The notes under the pieces are model-generated. The model ran no database searches. It saw only the letters and a program-made list of their open reading frames with translations, and was not told the DNA's origin. Of a stretch of DNA of 64,000 nt, positions 55,565-64,000 are shown in pieces. The position numbers were made by a program, and so were the translations under genes. How positions within the stretch are numbered: the first letter of the stretch is position 1; each line of letters begins with the position of its first letter. Source of the DNA: Prevotellaceae bacterium UBA1075 (lineage in GTDB: Bacteria; Bacteroidota; Bacteroidia; Bacteroidales; Bacteroidaceae); NCBI GenBank assembly GCA_002316015.1, contig DCCS01000032.1, forward strand, positions 107,317-171,316, read 5' to 3'.

Positions 55565-55914
55565 CGTGTGGTGGTGTTCTTGTCCGGCGTCTGTGCGTTG
55601 CCGTAGTCCTCGCCGTCCGTGGCCCTTATGACAAAGATGTCCTCGCCGTCACGCTTCATGTAATATTTCTCACGGGCCACGCGTTCCAGCATGTCCGGGT
55701 CGTTGTCCAGGCGCGCCAGCATGGCGGTGGCCATGTTGAATCGTCGTTCGTAATCGGCAATCTCGCGCCTGAGCTCTGTGATATGTGCCCTGCGCCGGCT
55801 CCTGCGGAGCAGGCTGTTCTCGTCCAGTACGCCTATGAGCAGGGCCGCGAACAGCATCACTGCCACATATTTGTACTTGCACAGGTGATTCCAGACAGAA
55901 TGTACTTTGCTCAT
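55561..55914 (-). CDS. FtsB/DivIC-family septum formation initiator
   Basis: 117 residues. A short cytoplasmic N-terminus, one transmembrane helix (about 16-32), a coiled coil (ITELRREIADYERRF) and the ERVAREKYYMKRDGEDIF segment, typical of FtsB/DivIC. Such proteins join FtsL and FtsQ in the divisome. A -7 box lies about 90 bases upstream. Confidence 0.9.
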   Translation of the reverse strand: MSKVHSVWNHLCKYKYVAVMLFAALLIGVLDENSLLRRSRRRAHITELRREIADYERRFNMATAMLARLDNDPDMLERVAREKYYMKRDGEDIFVIRATDGEDYGNAQTPDKNTTTR

Positions 55915-56001
55915 CTACCTTGTTGTTGTAAGAGGGAAAAGGCCAGCCGGCATGTTCGTGGGTACGGATTCCACAGGGCTTCCCTGCACGCCTTTCTTGC
56001 G

Positions 56002-56009
56002 CAAAGGTA
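56002..56009 (-). promoter_or_regulatory. -7 box for the FtsB-like gene
   Basis: Minus-strand TACCTTTG followed by CGC, about 90 bases before the start codon and back to back with the dnaX -7 box on the other strand. Confidence 0.5.
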
Positions 56010-56053
56010 GGAAAAAAGTGGAGCACCAGGCACACGCGTAAGGCATTTTTTTC

Positions 56054-56061
56054 TATATTTG
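56054..56061 (+). promoter_or_regulatory. -7 box for dnaX
   Basis: TATATTTG followed by CAG, about 20 bases before the ATG, so the leader would be very short. Confidence 0.5.
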
Positions 56062-56081
56062 CAGAAACATGCAAGCGAGTT

Positions 56082-57908
56082 ATGGGAGAATACATTGTGT
56101 CTGCAAGGAAATACAGACCGCTTACCTTTGACTCAGTCGTGGGGCAGCATGCGCTCACCACCACGCTGAAGAATTCTATCGCGTCGGGCAAACTGGCCCA
56201 TGCCTATCTGTTTTGCGGGCCGCGTGGAGTGGGCAAGACCACCTGCGCGCGCATCTTTGCCAAATCCATCAACTGCCTCTCGCCCCTGCCCAATGGTGAC
56301 GCGTGCGGCCAGTGCGAGAGTTGCCGCGCGTTTGACGAGCAACGTTCCATGAGCATCAGCGAACTCGACGCGGCCAGCAACAACTCGGTGGAGGACATCA
56401 GGGAACTGTGCAAGCAGGTGCTCATCCCGCCCCAGGTGGGCAAGTACAAGGTGTTCATCATCGACGAGGTGCACATGCTCAGCCCGGCGGCCTTCAACGC
56501 TTTCCTGAAGACGCTGGAGGAGCCGCCCTCTTACGTCATATTCATCCTGGCCACCACCGAGAAGCACCGCATCCTGCCCACCATCCTCAGCCGTTGCCAG
56601 GTGTATGACTTCCAGCGCATGAGCACGCAGGACACCATCGCCCATCTGCAAAAGGTGGCGCAGAAGGAAGGCTACGAGACTGAGCCCGAGGCCTTGAACC
56701 TGATTGCGCAGAAGGCCGACGGCGGGATGCGCGACGCGCTCTCCATCTTCGACCAGATGGTCAGTTTCACAGGCGGAAAACTCACCTACCAGAATGTGTG
56801 CCAGAGCTTGAACGTCCTGAGCACGGACTACTACTTCCGCCTCGTCAACCATTTCCTGGCCCATGAGGTGCAGCCATGCCTGCTGTTGCTGAACGAGATA
56901 CTGCAGAAGGGCTTCGATGGCGGCAATTTCATCGCGGGGCTGTCCACACACCTGCGCAATCTGCTGGTGGCCAGGGACGTGTCCACGCTCGCGCTCCTGG
57001 AGACGAGCGAGCAGATGCGGCAGAAATACAACGAGCAGGCTATGCGTTGCAGGCCCCGTTTCCTGTACAAGGCACTCAAATTGTGCAACGATTGCGACCT
57101 GTCCTATAGGACAAGCAACAACAAGCGCCTGCAGCTGGAGATATGTCTCATACAGGCCACACAGCTTGACGAGGAGGACTCGCCCGGCCCGGGGCTTGGC
57201 CCTGCCAAGACGTTAAAACCCATTTTCAATGTGCCTGGAGCCCAGGGCCCGGACACATCCGCACCACAGGCTGTCCAGCCTGTGGCACAAGGCCACAATG
57301 CACAAGTCCCGCTGGCGGTGGCGGGTTCCTCGCAGCCACAGGACGCGCGCCCTGTGGGGCAAGTGGAGGAGCCACGGCCTCAGATGCCTCCCGCAGCGGC
57401 ACACGTGCATGCGCCGGAAGGCGGTTCCGCCGGCGGCGGCGCGCCAGCCAAAGCCCCCTTGCGCAAAGTGTCGTTCAGGAATATCGGCCCGAAGAAGAAA
57501 GAGGACATCCCCAACGAGGCCGCTGACCATGCCGGACAGCCTCCTGCCATTCCGCTGGAACTGGACGCGATGCGTGTGTCGTGGCAGAAGTATGTGGGCA
57601 CGATGCCCGCCAGCCTGACAGCCATGAGGCAGCGCATGCAGGCCATGCAGCCTACCCTGCTCGACTCCGACACCATCTGTGTGACGGTGAGCAGCGTGCC
57701 TGTGCGTGACGAGTTGGAGAGTATGCGCCCGTCCATTGAGCGGTTTATCCGCAAGGACCAGCGGAACTGCAACGCCAGGATAGAGTTCCGGCTGGTGCAG
57801 CTGGAGGAAAAGGGCACCTACAACAAGACCGGCCACATGGAGACTTTGATAAAGAGGAACCATGCCATTGGGCAACTCGTGAGCGACCTTGAGCTGGAGT
57901 TGCGCTGA
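56082..57908 (+). CDS. dnaX: DNA polymerase III subunits gamma and tau
   Basis: 608 residues. The AAA+ clamp-loader module has Walker A GPRGVGKTT (46-54), a four-cysteine zinc module (C65, C75, C78, C81) and Walker B IIDEVH. An Ala/Pro/Gln-rich linker (about 370-465) precedes the C-terminal domain typical of tau. It loads the sliding clamp and holds polymerase III together at the fork. Convergent with prs, with strong hairpins between. Confidence 0.97.
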   Translation: MGEYIVSARKYRPLTFDSVVGQHALTTTLKNSIASGKLAHAYLFCGPRGVGKTTCARIFAKSINCLSPLPNGDACGQCESCRAFDEQRSMSISELDAASNNSVEDIRELCKQVLIPPQVGKYKVFIIDEVHMLSPAAFNAFLKTLEEPPSYVIFILATTEKHRILPTILSRCQVYDFQRMSTQDTIAHLQKVAQKEGYETEPEALNLIAQKADGGMRDALSIFDQMVSFTGGKLTYQNVCQSLNVLSTDYYFRLVNHFLAHEVQPCLLLLNEILQKGFDGGNFIAGLSTHLRNLLVARDVSTLALLETSEQMRQKYNEQAMRCRPRFLYKALKLCNDCDLSYRTSNNKRLQLEICLIQATQLDEEDSPGPGLGPAKTLKPIFNVPGAQGPDTSAPQAVQPVAQGHNAQVPLAVAGSSQPQDARPVGQVEEPRPQMPPAAAHVHAPEGGSAGGGAPAKAPLRKVSFRNIGPKKKEDIPNEAADHAGQPPAIPLELDAMRVSWQKYVGTMPASLTAMRQRMQAMQPTLLDSDTICVTVSSVPVRDELESMRPSIERFIRKDQRNCNARIEFRLVQLEEKGTYNKTGHMETLIKRNHAIGQLVSDLELELR

Positions 57909-57910
57909 GC

Positions 57911-57979
57911 ATTCCCCCGCCCATGCCGTGGGCAGGGAATGACCGGGGGGCCGTGCCTGTGGTGGCACGGCCCCCCGGC
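57911..57979. terminator. Tandem hairpins between convergent dnaX and prs
   Basis: The first hairpin is CATTCCC.../GGGAATG (57911-57917 with 57936-57942), with inner GCCCA/TGGGC pairs. The second is a perfect 15-base stem (57944-57958 with 57965-57979) with a 6-base loop. Likely bidirectional termination. Confidence 0.75.
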
Positions 57980-58002
57980 TCGTGTGGCGCAGGCGTGCGC
58001 CA

Positions 58003-58941
58003 TCAGATGATGTACTGCCTGCTGATGCTCTCATTGTTGAGGACGCAACGTATCGTGTTGGCTATCAAGTCGGCGATACTGAGCTCCTTTACCTTGGGGC
58101 AGGCGTTGTCGTAGGGGATGCTGTCCGTAAACACCATCTCCTCCAGCGCGCTGTTCTGCACGCGCTCGCTTGCCGGCCCGCTCATCACACAATGGCTTGC
58201 GATGGCACGCACGGTGCGCGCGCCATTGGCCTTCATCAGGTCTGCGGCCTTGGTAATGGTGCCCGCCGTGTCCACGATGTCGTCCACAAGCACCACATCG
58301 GCATCCTTCACATCACCGATAATCTCCATGTTTGCCACCTCGTTGGCCTTCTTGCGCGACTTGTTGCAGAGCACCAGGGGGCATTTCAGGTATTTGCTGT
58401 ATGTGCTGGCGCGTTTTGTGCCGCCCACATCGGGCGTGGCAATCACCAGGTTCTCCAGGTTGAGCGACTGGATGTAGGGAAGAAGCACGCTGCTGGCATA
58501 CAGGTGGTCAACGGGCACATTGAAGAAGCCCTGTTCCTGGTCGGCATGCAAATCCATGGTTATCATGCGGCTGATTCCTGCCACGCTGAGCATGTCGGCC
58601 ACCAGTTTGGCGGCAATGCTCACGCGGGGCTTGCTCTTGCGGTCTTGGCGTGCCCAGCCGAAGTAAGGGATAACAGCATTCACGGTCTTGGCCGAAGCCC
58701 TCTTTGCCGCGTCAATCATCAGCAGGAGCTCCATCAGGTTGTCGGCATTGGGGAATGTGCTCTGCACGAGGAACACATCCTGTCCGCGGATGCTCTCCTC
58801 GAAACAGACCTCAAACTCGCCATCGGCAAAGTGCGTGATGGAGAGGTTGCCCACTTCGCAACCCAGACTCTGGCAAATCTTCTCGGCCAGGTAACGGCTC
58901 TTTGTGCCAGAGAACACCTTGAATGTTTTCTTCTCTTCCAT
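58003..58941 (-). CDS. prs: Ribose-phosphate pyrophosphokinase
   Basis: 312 residues, the normal class I length. DGEFEV near the N-terminus, the MDLHADQEQGFF flag/loop segment and the PRPP-binding VLVDDIVDTAGT motif are all present. It makes PRPP from ribose 5-phosphate and ATP for nucleotide, His and Trp synthesis. A ThiE/TenI-like gene is upstream on the same strand. Confidence 0.97.
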   Translation of the reverse strand: MEEKKTFKVFSGTKSRYLAEKICQSLGCEVGNLSITHFADGEFEVCFEESIRGQDVFLVQSTFPNADNLMELLLMIDAAKRASAKTVNAVIPYFGWARQDRKSKPRVSIAAKLVADMLSVAGISRMITMDLHADQEQGFFNVPVDHLYASSVLLPYIQSLNLENLVIATPDVGGTKRASTYSKYLKCPLVLCNKSRKKANEVANMEIIGDVKDADVVLVDDIVDTAGTITKAADLMKANGARTVRAIASHCVMSGPASERVQNSALEEMVFTDSIPYDNACPKVKELSIADLIANTIRCVLNNESISRQYII

Positions 58942-59023
58942 GTCTTTACATACGGATTTTAATATGTTTTCTATGAGCGTTCATGTTCCCGCGCCCTGCG
59001 CGCTCCCCTGCCGGGCGTGCCCT

Positions 59024-59632
59024 TCATTCCGAGGCTTTCCGCAACTTGCGGAAGTGTGACACAAGCCGGTGGAAGTCATTGTCCCCGCGCTCGTCGAAGT
59101 TGCGCCACAGGTCACCGCGCACCGCCACGCCTCCAAACCCGTATTCCCTCACTTCGGGCAGGCGTTCCAGCGTGATGCCGCCCTCGGCCACCACTTGGCT
59201 GTCAATCAGCCCGCCGAGCCGTGCCTCACGCAGTTCGCCGGGGTGGAACGAAGCCTTGCTCCCTGGCTCGGAGATACTGTCAAACACGTTGCGGAGCAAC
59301 ACATAGCGGCACTCGCCCTTGCGGCAGGCCAGTTCGGGCAGCGAGTAGCAGGTGCGCGTGCGCGCCCCCACCTGTCCGGGAGGGGATTGTGGGTTGCGGG
59401 GGCTGAGGTGATACCCCATCAGCCCAAACTCGTCCACCAGGTAAAAGTGGTCATGCACCACAATCCTGCTGTGGTAAGAATCGGGAATCAGACTCAGGAG
59501 ACGCTCGCAACAGACGGGCTCGGAGCCAGGCTTGCGCAGGTGCAGTATGTCCAGTCCCTCGTCGAAAAGAGCGGTCAGCACCCTGTCCTCCTCCACGAAA
59601 AAATCTGGATTGGTAAGCACTATGAGTCTCAT
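59024..59632 (-). CDS. ThiE/TenI-family protein
   Basis: 202 residues of the thiamine-phosphate-synthase TIM-barrel superfamily: LIVLTNPDFF, LHLRKPG, VVAEGGITLERLPE and FGGVAVRGDL are recognisable. The stretch where ThiE has its INDR and HLGQ motifs reads VVHDHFYLVDEFGLMGYHLS, so it is divergent and may be a TenI-type or accessory enzyme rather than the main thiamine-phosphate synthase. It has its own -7 box and lies 82 bases before prs. Confidence 0.8.
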   Translation of the reverse strand: MRLIVLTNPDFFVEEDRVLTALFDEGLDILHLRKPGSEPVCCERLLSLIPDSYHSRIVVHDHFYLVDEFGLMGYHLSPRNPQSPPGQVGARTRTCYSLPELACRKGECRYVLLRNVFDSISEPGSKASFHPGELREARLGGLIDSQVVAEGGITLERLPEVREYGFGGVAVRGDLWRNFDERGDNDFHRLVSHFRKLRKASE

Positions 59633-59659
59633 TTTGCCCTGCGTCTCCTAATTTGTCTG

Positions 59660-59667
59660 CAAAGATA
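59660..59667 (-). promoter_or_regulatory. -7 box for the ThiE/TenI-like gene
   Basis: Minus-strand TATCTTTG followed by C, about 28 bases before the start codon; TTG at 59688-59686 or 59692-59690 gives a spacer of 18 or 22 bases. Confidence 0.55.
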
Positions 59668-59733
59668 CCACTTTTAATGTGTCCGCAAGCAAGTGAGGGG
59701 CATAATTGTAGCCTTTGTCTCGAAAAGTATGAC

Positions 59734-59741
59734 TAACTTTG
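59734..59741 (+). promoter_or_regulatory. -7 box for the metallophosphoesterase gene
   Basis: TAACTTTG followed by C, about 155 bases before the ATG at 59896; no -33 TTG at the usual distance. Confidence 0.45.
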
Positions 59742-59895
59742 CGTCCGCAGGACAAGGCTTGGGAAACCATACGGAGGCAGCGCGGGCTGTGGGCGCGCCG
59801 CTGCCTGTACGGGAGAGGATGGCGCCCCCGCCCGCGTGCCAGTGTCATTTGGAAAACTGGTGTGTCGATTTGTCCCAAATTAGCAGATACAAGAA

Positions 59896-61254
59896 ATGAA
59901 CAGAAGAGATTTCCTGAAGAACAGCGCCGCGCTGGCGGCGGCACACACGGTGGCGCTTCCCGTTATGGCCGACGGCGGGACTGCTGACCCAGCCCAGGGC
60001 GGGGAAAGGCCGGCGCAGGCACTCATCGACAGCGAGCCCATGCTGCAGAACTATGCCGAGACGAGCATCGGAGTGGCGTTCAGCGTGACGGACCAGGCCA
60101 ACGGCTATGTGGTTTACGGCGAAAGGGCAGACCTCTCCGACGGGCGGAAGGTCTATTGCGGCGGCTACCGTGTGACCGACATGAATCCCGATGTGATGCT
60201 GGTGCGTCTCACGGGACTGAAGCCCGCCACCACATATTATTATAGGATAGGGGCCGACCGCATCCACTATGGCGGAGGCTACGACATGAGGATAACAGGC
60301 AACGAGGAGAGCAGGCGCGTCTATTCGTTCCGCACGGCCGGGGCGGGGGCAGCGGGCCACTTCTGCGTCATCAACGACACGCACATGCAGTGGCCTGCCT
60401 TTGAGAGGGTAACTGCGAAGATACATGAGCTGGCGCCCTCGTGCGTGATATGGAACGGGGACGCGTGCAATACCGAGGAGTCCATACAGTCACAGAAGCG
60501 CATCTTCCTGAAGCCCGAGGTAACGCTCAGGGACTACGCGGCACAGACCCCCTACCTGTTCTGTCCGGGAAACCATGACTCGCGCGGCCTTGCCAACCGC
60601 CACCTGGAGCGCGTGTGGATGTTCCGGCAGCCCGACGAGCGCAGCGGACGCGACTGGGACCTGGGGCGGAACTTTGCCGTGCGCATGGGTGACATCGCTC
60701 TCATCGGCCTTGACACCGCCGAGGACAAGATGGACACCAACCCCCTCTTTGCCAACCTCTTCACATCGGCAGCCTACCGAGAGGCACAGGTGGACTGGCT
60801 GCGCGACGCGCTCAGCCGCAGGGAGATTGCCACCGCACCCTACCTGGTGGCCTTCTGCCACATCCCGCTCTTTGACGACAACCCCAAGGCCAACCCCGGC
60901 GATGTGGCCCCGGCCGACAAAGACCCGCGCTACTCGCACGACTTTGCGGCGTGGCAGCGCACCTGTGCCCGCCTGTGGACCCCTCTCCTGCAGGAGGCCG
61001 GGTGCCAGCTTGTAGTGTGCGGCCACCAGCACAGGTACCGGTTTGACAAGGCCACAGACGAGCGCACCTGGGCCCAGATGATAGGCGGCGGGCCCGAGGG
61101 GAAGGACGTGAGGTCGGAGGCGTTTGCCACCGTCATCGAGGGTGAGGCGAAAGACGGGCACCTCGTGGTGCGCGCGCACAATGTGGTGCGTGGCGATATG
61201 GTGGGCGAATACACCTTCGAGCCGCGCAGGGTGAGGCGCAGGCGCAGGGCGTGA
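59896..61254 (+). CDS. Exported calcineurin-like metallophosphoesterase with FnIII-like N-domain
   Basis: 452 residues. The N-terminus NRRDFLKNSA followed by a hydrophobic Ala-rich stretch is a likely Tat signal. A fibronectin-type or purple-acid-phosphatase-like N-domain (about 55-155, ending in RLTGLKPATTYYYRIG and on) precedes the phosphoesterase core with NDTH, NGDA, GNHD, FCHIP and GHQH metal motifs. It probably acts in the periplasm on a phosphate ester of unknown identity. Confidence 0.88.
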   Translation: MNRRDFLKNSAALAAAHTVALPVMADGGTADPAQGGERPAQALIDSEPMLQNYAETSIGVAFSVTDQANGYVVYGERADLSDGRKVYCGGYRVTDMNPDVMLVRLTGLKPATTYYYRIGADRIHYGGGYDMRITGNEESRRVYSFRTAGAGAAGHFCVINDTHMQWPAFERVTAKIHELAPSCVIWNGDACNTEESIQSQKRIFLKPEVTLRDYAAQTPYLFCPGNHDSRGLANRHLERVWMFRQPDERSGRDWDLGRNFAVRMGDIALIGLDTAEDKMDTNPLFANLFTSAAYREAQVDWLRDALSRREIATAPYLVAFCHIPLFDDNPKANPGDVAPADKDPRYSHDFAAWQRTCARLWTPLLQEAGCQLVVCGHQHRYRFDKATDERTWAQMIGGGPEGKDVRSEAFATVIEGEAKDGHLVVRAHNVVRGDMVGEYTFEPRRVRRRRRA

Positions 61255-61384
61255 CCGGAATGTCGCCAGACCCGGGGAGACTTTTGCCTGCCCTTTGTCC
61301 CAGTGTGACACTCCCCTCGCCCACCTGCATCCACAGGAAGGGACGAAGACGGGGAGAAACGGGCGCAAGCCATAGAAACAGGAA

Positions 61385-61428
61385 CACGGAAGCCGTGCTG
61401 CCGCACAAGGGGCAGCACGGCTTCCGTG
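61385..61428. terminator. Hairpin between convergent metallophosphoesterase and GH92 genes
   Basis: Perfect 18-base inverted repeat (61385-61402 and 61411-61428) with an 8-base loop. No T-run, but its position between convergent genes suggests termination. Confidence 0.65.
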
Positions 61429-61515
61429 CACAGGTACACCGGACATGGCCGGGCAGAATGGCGGGGCAAGCGGGGAAGAACACTCCCCCCTGCCGTCCTG
61501 CCTGGGCTGGACGGT

Positions 61516-61576
61516 CAACGCAGCCGCATGCATGTGCCAACGCAGCCGCATGCATGTGCCAACGCAGCGGCATGCG
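61516..61576. repeat. 22-base tandem repeat, 2.8 copies
   Basis: Unit CAACGCAGCCGCATGCATGT plus GC at 61516-61537 and 61538-61559, then a partial third copy with one mismatch at 61560-61576. Each full unit contains palindromic GCATGC. Confidence 0.85.
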
Positions 61577-63913
61577 TTATTGGGGGCAGTCGCTCAGCGA
61601 GTAGGGCTTTCCGGAATACACCCCCCGCTTGCGGTTGGGCTTACTGCCCATGCGGAACTCCAGCCGTCCGCCCGCGAGCAGGTCGGCGTGGGTGATGTAG
61701 AGCTTGTCATACCGTTTTCCGTTGAGGCGCACCTCCTGCACATAACGGTTGCGGTCGCTCACCCCATCGGCCACGATTTCCATGACCTTGCCGTTGGGAA
61801 GGGACAGGCGGCAATAGGGAACGTACGGCGCGCCCAGCACATACTGGTCGGTGCCTGGGCACACAGGGTAGAATCCCATGGCGGTGAAGATGTACCAGGC
61901 CGACATCTGCCCGCAGTCATCGTTGCCGTGCAGCCCGTCCATATCGTTGACATACATGCGGTTCATTATCTCGCGCAGCCAGTACTGCGACTTCCATGGC
62001 TGGGAAGTCCAGGCATACAGGTAGGGAATGTGGTGGCTGGGCTCGTTTCCGTGGACGTAGCCCCCCAGCAGGCACTCTTCCTCGATGTCCTCGTTGTCCT
62101 CGTAGTATTTCCTGTCAAGAGGGGTGGAAAAGAGTTTGTCCAGCGCGCCGACAAACTTTCTTTCGCCTCCAAAGCAAGCGATCATGCCCTTCACGTCATG
62201 TGGCACATGGAAGGAATAGTTGGCGCTGTTGCCCTCGATGAATCCCTCTCCGTAGGTCTGCAGGGGCGAGAAGGGGCTCTTCCACTCCCCGTTGGCATAA
62301 CGCGGGCAGGCCAGGCCGAGCTGCGGCTGGAACACGTTCCTGTAGTTGAGCGCGCGCATGCGGAACGAGTCGGCCATCAGGCTGTCGCCGGCCAGCATGG
62401 CGGCGTGGTAGATGGCCCAGTCGTCATAGGCATACTCGAGCGTGTTGCTGGCACTGGTGCCGCAGTGGTCGTAGGGCACATAGCCCAGGCGCATATAGTC
62501 GGGCAGCCCCTCGATCCACGGCGACGAGGCTGTGGACACCATCGCCCTGAGCATGGTGCCCATGTCCTTGAAACCCACCTTGGTGGCCACATCGGACAGA
62601 ACCGACACCGCATGATATCCGCTCATGCACCACCCCTCGTTGGCCATCAGATACCACACAGGAAGCACGCCCAGCGCGCTCTGCTGCTGGATGCTTATCA
62701 TGCTCCGGGCCATGTCCACACTGCGCTGCGGGTGAAGCAGGCTCAGGAGCGGGTGCTCGGCACGGTAGGTATCCCACAGGGAGAACACGGTGTAGTTGGT
62801 GAAGCCGTCGGCATGGTGTATCTCCATGTCGTTGCCCCTGTAGGAGCCGTCGACATCCATGTACACCGAGGGATTGATCATGGTGTGGTAGAGCGAGGTG
62901 TAGAAGAGTGCCTTCTGGTCCTCGCTGCCCTGGATGCGTATGCTGGACAGCTCCTGCGCCCACCTGCTTGCGGTCTGATCGCGTATCTGGTCGAAGGACA
63001 GGCCGTCGGTCTCGGCCTTGAGGTTGGCCACAGCACCGCTCATGCTTACGGGCGAGAGCGCCACACGCATGGTGAGCCGGTGTGATTGGGGCAGCCGGAA
63101 CTTGAAGTAACCCACTATCTGGCGTCCGGCCATGTCGGGGAAATTATGGTGAATGTCCATCTTGCGCCAGAACCCGGTGTACTTCATGCGCTGCGCGTCG
63201 GTGTAGCCATACTGGCTGACGGGCTGTGAGAGAGCGATGGCAAAGTAGGTGTAGTTCTGGCGCGCCCAACCGTTGGTGATCCGGTATCCTGTGAGCAGTG
63301 TGTCGTTCACGACACGCAGGCAGGTCCACAGGGTCTTTCCCTCGTAATTGTAGATGCCTGAGCCAAGGTCGAGGATGAACTGCCCCTCGCTGCCGGGGAA
63401 TGTGTACTGGTGTACGCCCACGCGCTGGGTGGCGGTAAGCTGTGCCCTGATGCCATAGTCATCCAGCATCACCTCGTAGTAGCCGGGCGAGCAGCGCTCG
63501 GTGCTGTGCGAGAAGCGCGAGCGGTAGCCTGAGTCTGGGTCTTGTGCGGTGCCGGGGTTGGTGCGCAACCGCCCCGTGGTGGGCATCACCAGGATGTCGC
63601 CCAGGTCAGCGTGCCCGGTGCCGCTCAGGTGGGTGTGGCTGAAGCCCACAATGGTGTTGTCCTTGTGCTGGTACCCGGCGCAATACTCATAGACACGTGT
63701 CTGGTACTTGCCGTCAACGTTGTGGGGGATGGTGTCGGTATCGGGACTGAGTTGCACCAGGCCAAAGGGGGCACAGGCTCCGGGGAAGGTGTGTCCCATG
63801 CCGTTGGTTCCGATGATGGGGTTGACGTATCCCAGCACAGACTCTTGGGCGCGTATGGCGCATGCCGTTGCCTGGCCGAGAATGACAGCCATGCATAATA
63901 TCTTTATTCTCAT
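61577..63913 (-). CDS. GH92 family alpha-mannosidase
   Basis: 778 residues, typical GH92 length. A signal peptide (about 1-22) is followed by the N-terminal beta domain with VNPIIGTNGMGHTFPGA and GFSHTHLSGTGHADLGD, then the alpha/alpha barrel with YHTMINPS and GNDDCGQMSAWYIFTAMGFYPV, which includes the Glu/Asp-rich catalytic region of the family. GH92 enzymes remove alpha-mannose from N-glycans or yeast mannan, with calcium. Export suggests a periplasmic or surface location. The start is near the right edge and no other glycan genes are visible. Confidence 0.94.
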   Translation of the reverse strand: MRIKILCMAVILGQATACAIRAQESVLGYVNPIIGTNGMGHTFPGACAPFGLVQLSPDTDTIPHNVDGKYQTRVYEYCAGYQHKDNTIVGFSHTHLSGTGHADLGDILVMPTTGRLRTNPGTAQDPDSGYRSRFSHSTERCSPGYYEVMLDDYGIRAQLTATQRVGVHQYTFPGSEGQFILDLGSGIYNYEGKTLWTCLRVVNDTLLTGYRITNGWARQNYTYFAIALSQPVSQYGYTDAQRMKYTGFWRKMDIHHNFPDMAGRQIVGYFKFRLPQSHRLTMRVALSPVSMSGAVANLKAETDGLSFDQIRDQTASRWAQELSSIRIQGSEDQKALFYTSLYHTMINPSVYMDVDGSYRGNDMEIHHADGFTNYTVFSLWDTYRAEHPLLSLLHPQRSVDMARSMISIQQQSALGVLPVWYLMANEGWCMSGYHAVSVLSDVATKVGFKDMGTMLRAMVSTASSPWIEGLPDYMRLGYVPYDHCGTSASNTLEYAYDDWAIYHAAMLAGDSLMADSFRMRALNYRNVFQPQLGLACPRYANGEWKSPFSPLQTYGEGFIEGNSANYSFHVPHDVKGMIACFGGERKFVGALDKLFSTPLDRKYYEDNEDIEEECLLGGYVHGNEPSHHIPYLYAWTSQPWKSQYWLREIMNRMYVNDMDGLHGNDDCGQMSAWYIFTAMGFYPVCPGTDQYVLGAPYVPYCRLSLPNGKVMEIVADGVSDRNRYVQEVRLNGKRYDKLYITHADLLAGGRLEFRMGSKPNRKRGVYSGKPYSLSDCPQ

Positions 63914-64000
63914 AGGTTTCTGTTATAACAGGAAAGCGGGCACACGCGTGTGCAACGTTTCCTGGGCGTGGATATGGTGTGATAAAGCGCGGCGGGGGCT

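Larger units (their letters stand above)
61255..61576. other. Intergenic region with terminator and tandem repeat
   Basis: About 320 bases between two convergent genes. It contains an 18-base perfect hairpin and, next to the GH92 stop, 22-base tandem repeats (both listed separately). I see no gene in it; the reading frames that cross it are by-products of the G+C content. Confidence 0.6.

Noticed and set aside
61516..61576. CRISPR array
   Set aside because: The 22-base units are directly adjacent, without spacers, and no cas genes are present.
61445..63085. A 546-residue plus-strand frame across the GH92 gene
   Set aside because: It runs antisense to a well-supported GH92 enzyme and reads through the tandem repeat with no domain.

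Overview
The window comes from a member of the Bacteroidota, most likely order Bacteroidales and near Prevotella/Bacteroides. The evidence is the TAnnTTTG-type -7 promoter boxes ahead of many genes, a TonB receptor with a carboxypeptidase-like N-terminal domain, lipoproteins of DUF4923 and DUF4369 type, a PPi-dependent phosphofructokinase, a GH92 mannosidase and the NifU-like/GGGtGRT gene pair. Most of the window is an ordinary chromosomal backbone with short operons, and G+C is clearly high in places such as metH and dnaX.

Layout. 1-2.6 kb: hexuronate catabolism (end of uxuA, an SDR mannonate oxidoreductase, uxaC). 2.8-7.3 kb: a TonB-dependent receptor with a beta-helix-like lipoprotein downstream. 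7.5-17.2 kb: nudC, phosphoglucomutase, a membrane-anchored NUC1 nuclease, the GGGtGRT/NifU-like pair, a DMP19-like gene, smpB and a metH that lacks its reactivation domain. 17.2-29.1 kb: an accessory island of lower G+C (below). 29.1-41.6 kb: glycerate kinase, a large FAD/Fe-S oxidoreductase, nadE, htpG, clpC, a deoxynucleoside kinase and murQ. 41.7-50.1 kb: an M18 aminopeptidase, PPi-PFK, a GH25 lysozyme, a pseudouridine synthase, a DUF4923 lipoprotein, a Bax-inhibitor-like membrane protein and a Crp/Fnr regulator. 50.1-56 kb (minus strand): miaA, rmuC, a stand-alone MetH reactivation domain, plsC, a DUF4369 lipoprotein, a small membrane protein and an FtsB-like protein. 56-64 kb: dnaX, prs, a ThiE/TenI-like protein, a metallophosphoesterase and a GH92 mannosidase.

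The most interesting part is the island at 17.5-29.1 kb. It starts with a structured leader in which a terminator hairpin can be displaced by alternative pairing. Seven tightly packed genes follow: a DUF4007 protein, a 1081-residue P-loop ATPase, a DndC-like PP-loop (PAPS-reductase family) protein with Fe-S-type cysteines, a fusion of a PLD-type nuclease with an SF2 helicase, a 78-residue unknown, a DndD/Rad50-like ATPase with a CxxC hook, and a 187-residue unknown in the place where DndE might be expected. Two small membrane proteins follow. I read this as a non-canonical DNA-phosphorothioation-like defence system that keeps the C and D components, lacks recognisable DndA, DndB, DndE and DptFGH, and carries its own helicase-nuclease. 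That reading rests on motifs and gene order only.

A second point is that methionine synthase is split. The catalytic chain (homocysteine, folate and B12 modules) and the AdoMet reactivation domain are encoded about 35 kb apart on opposite strands.
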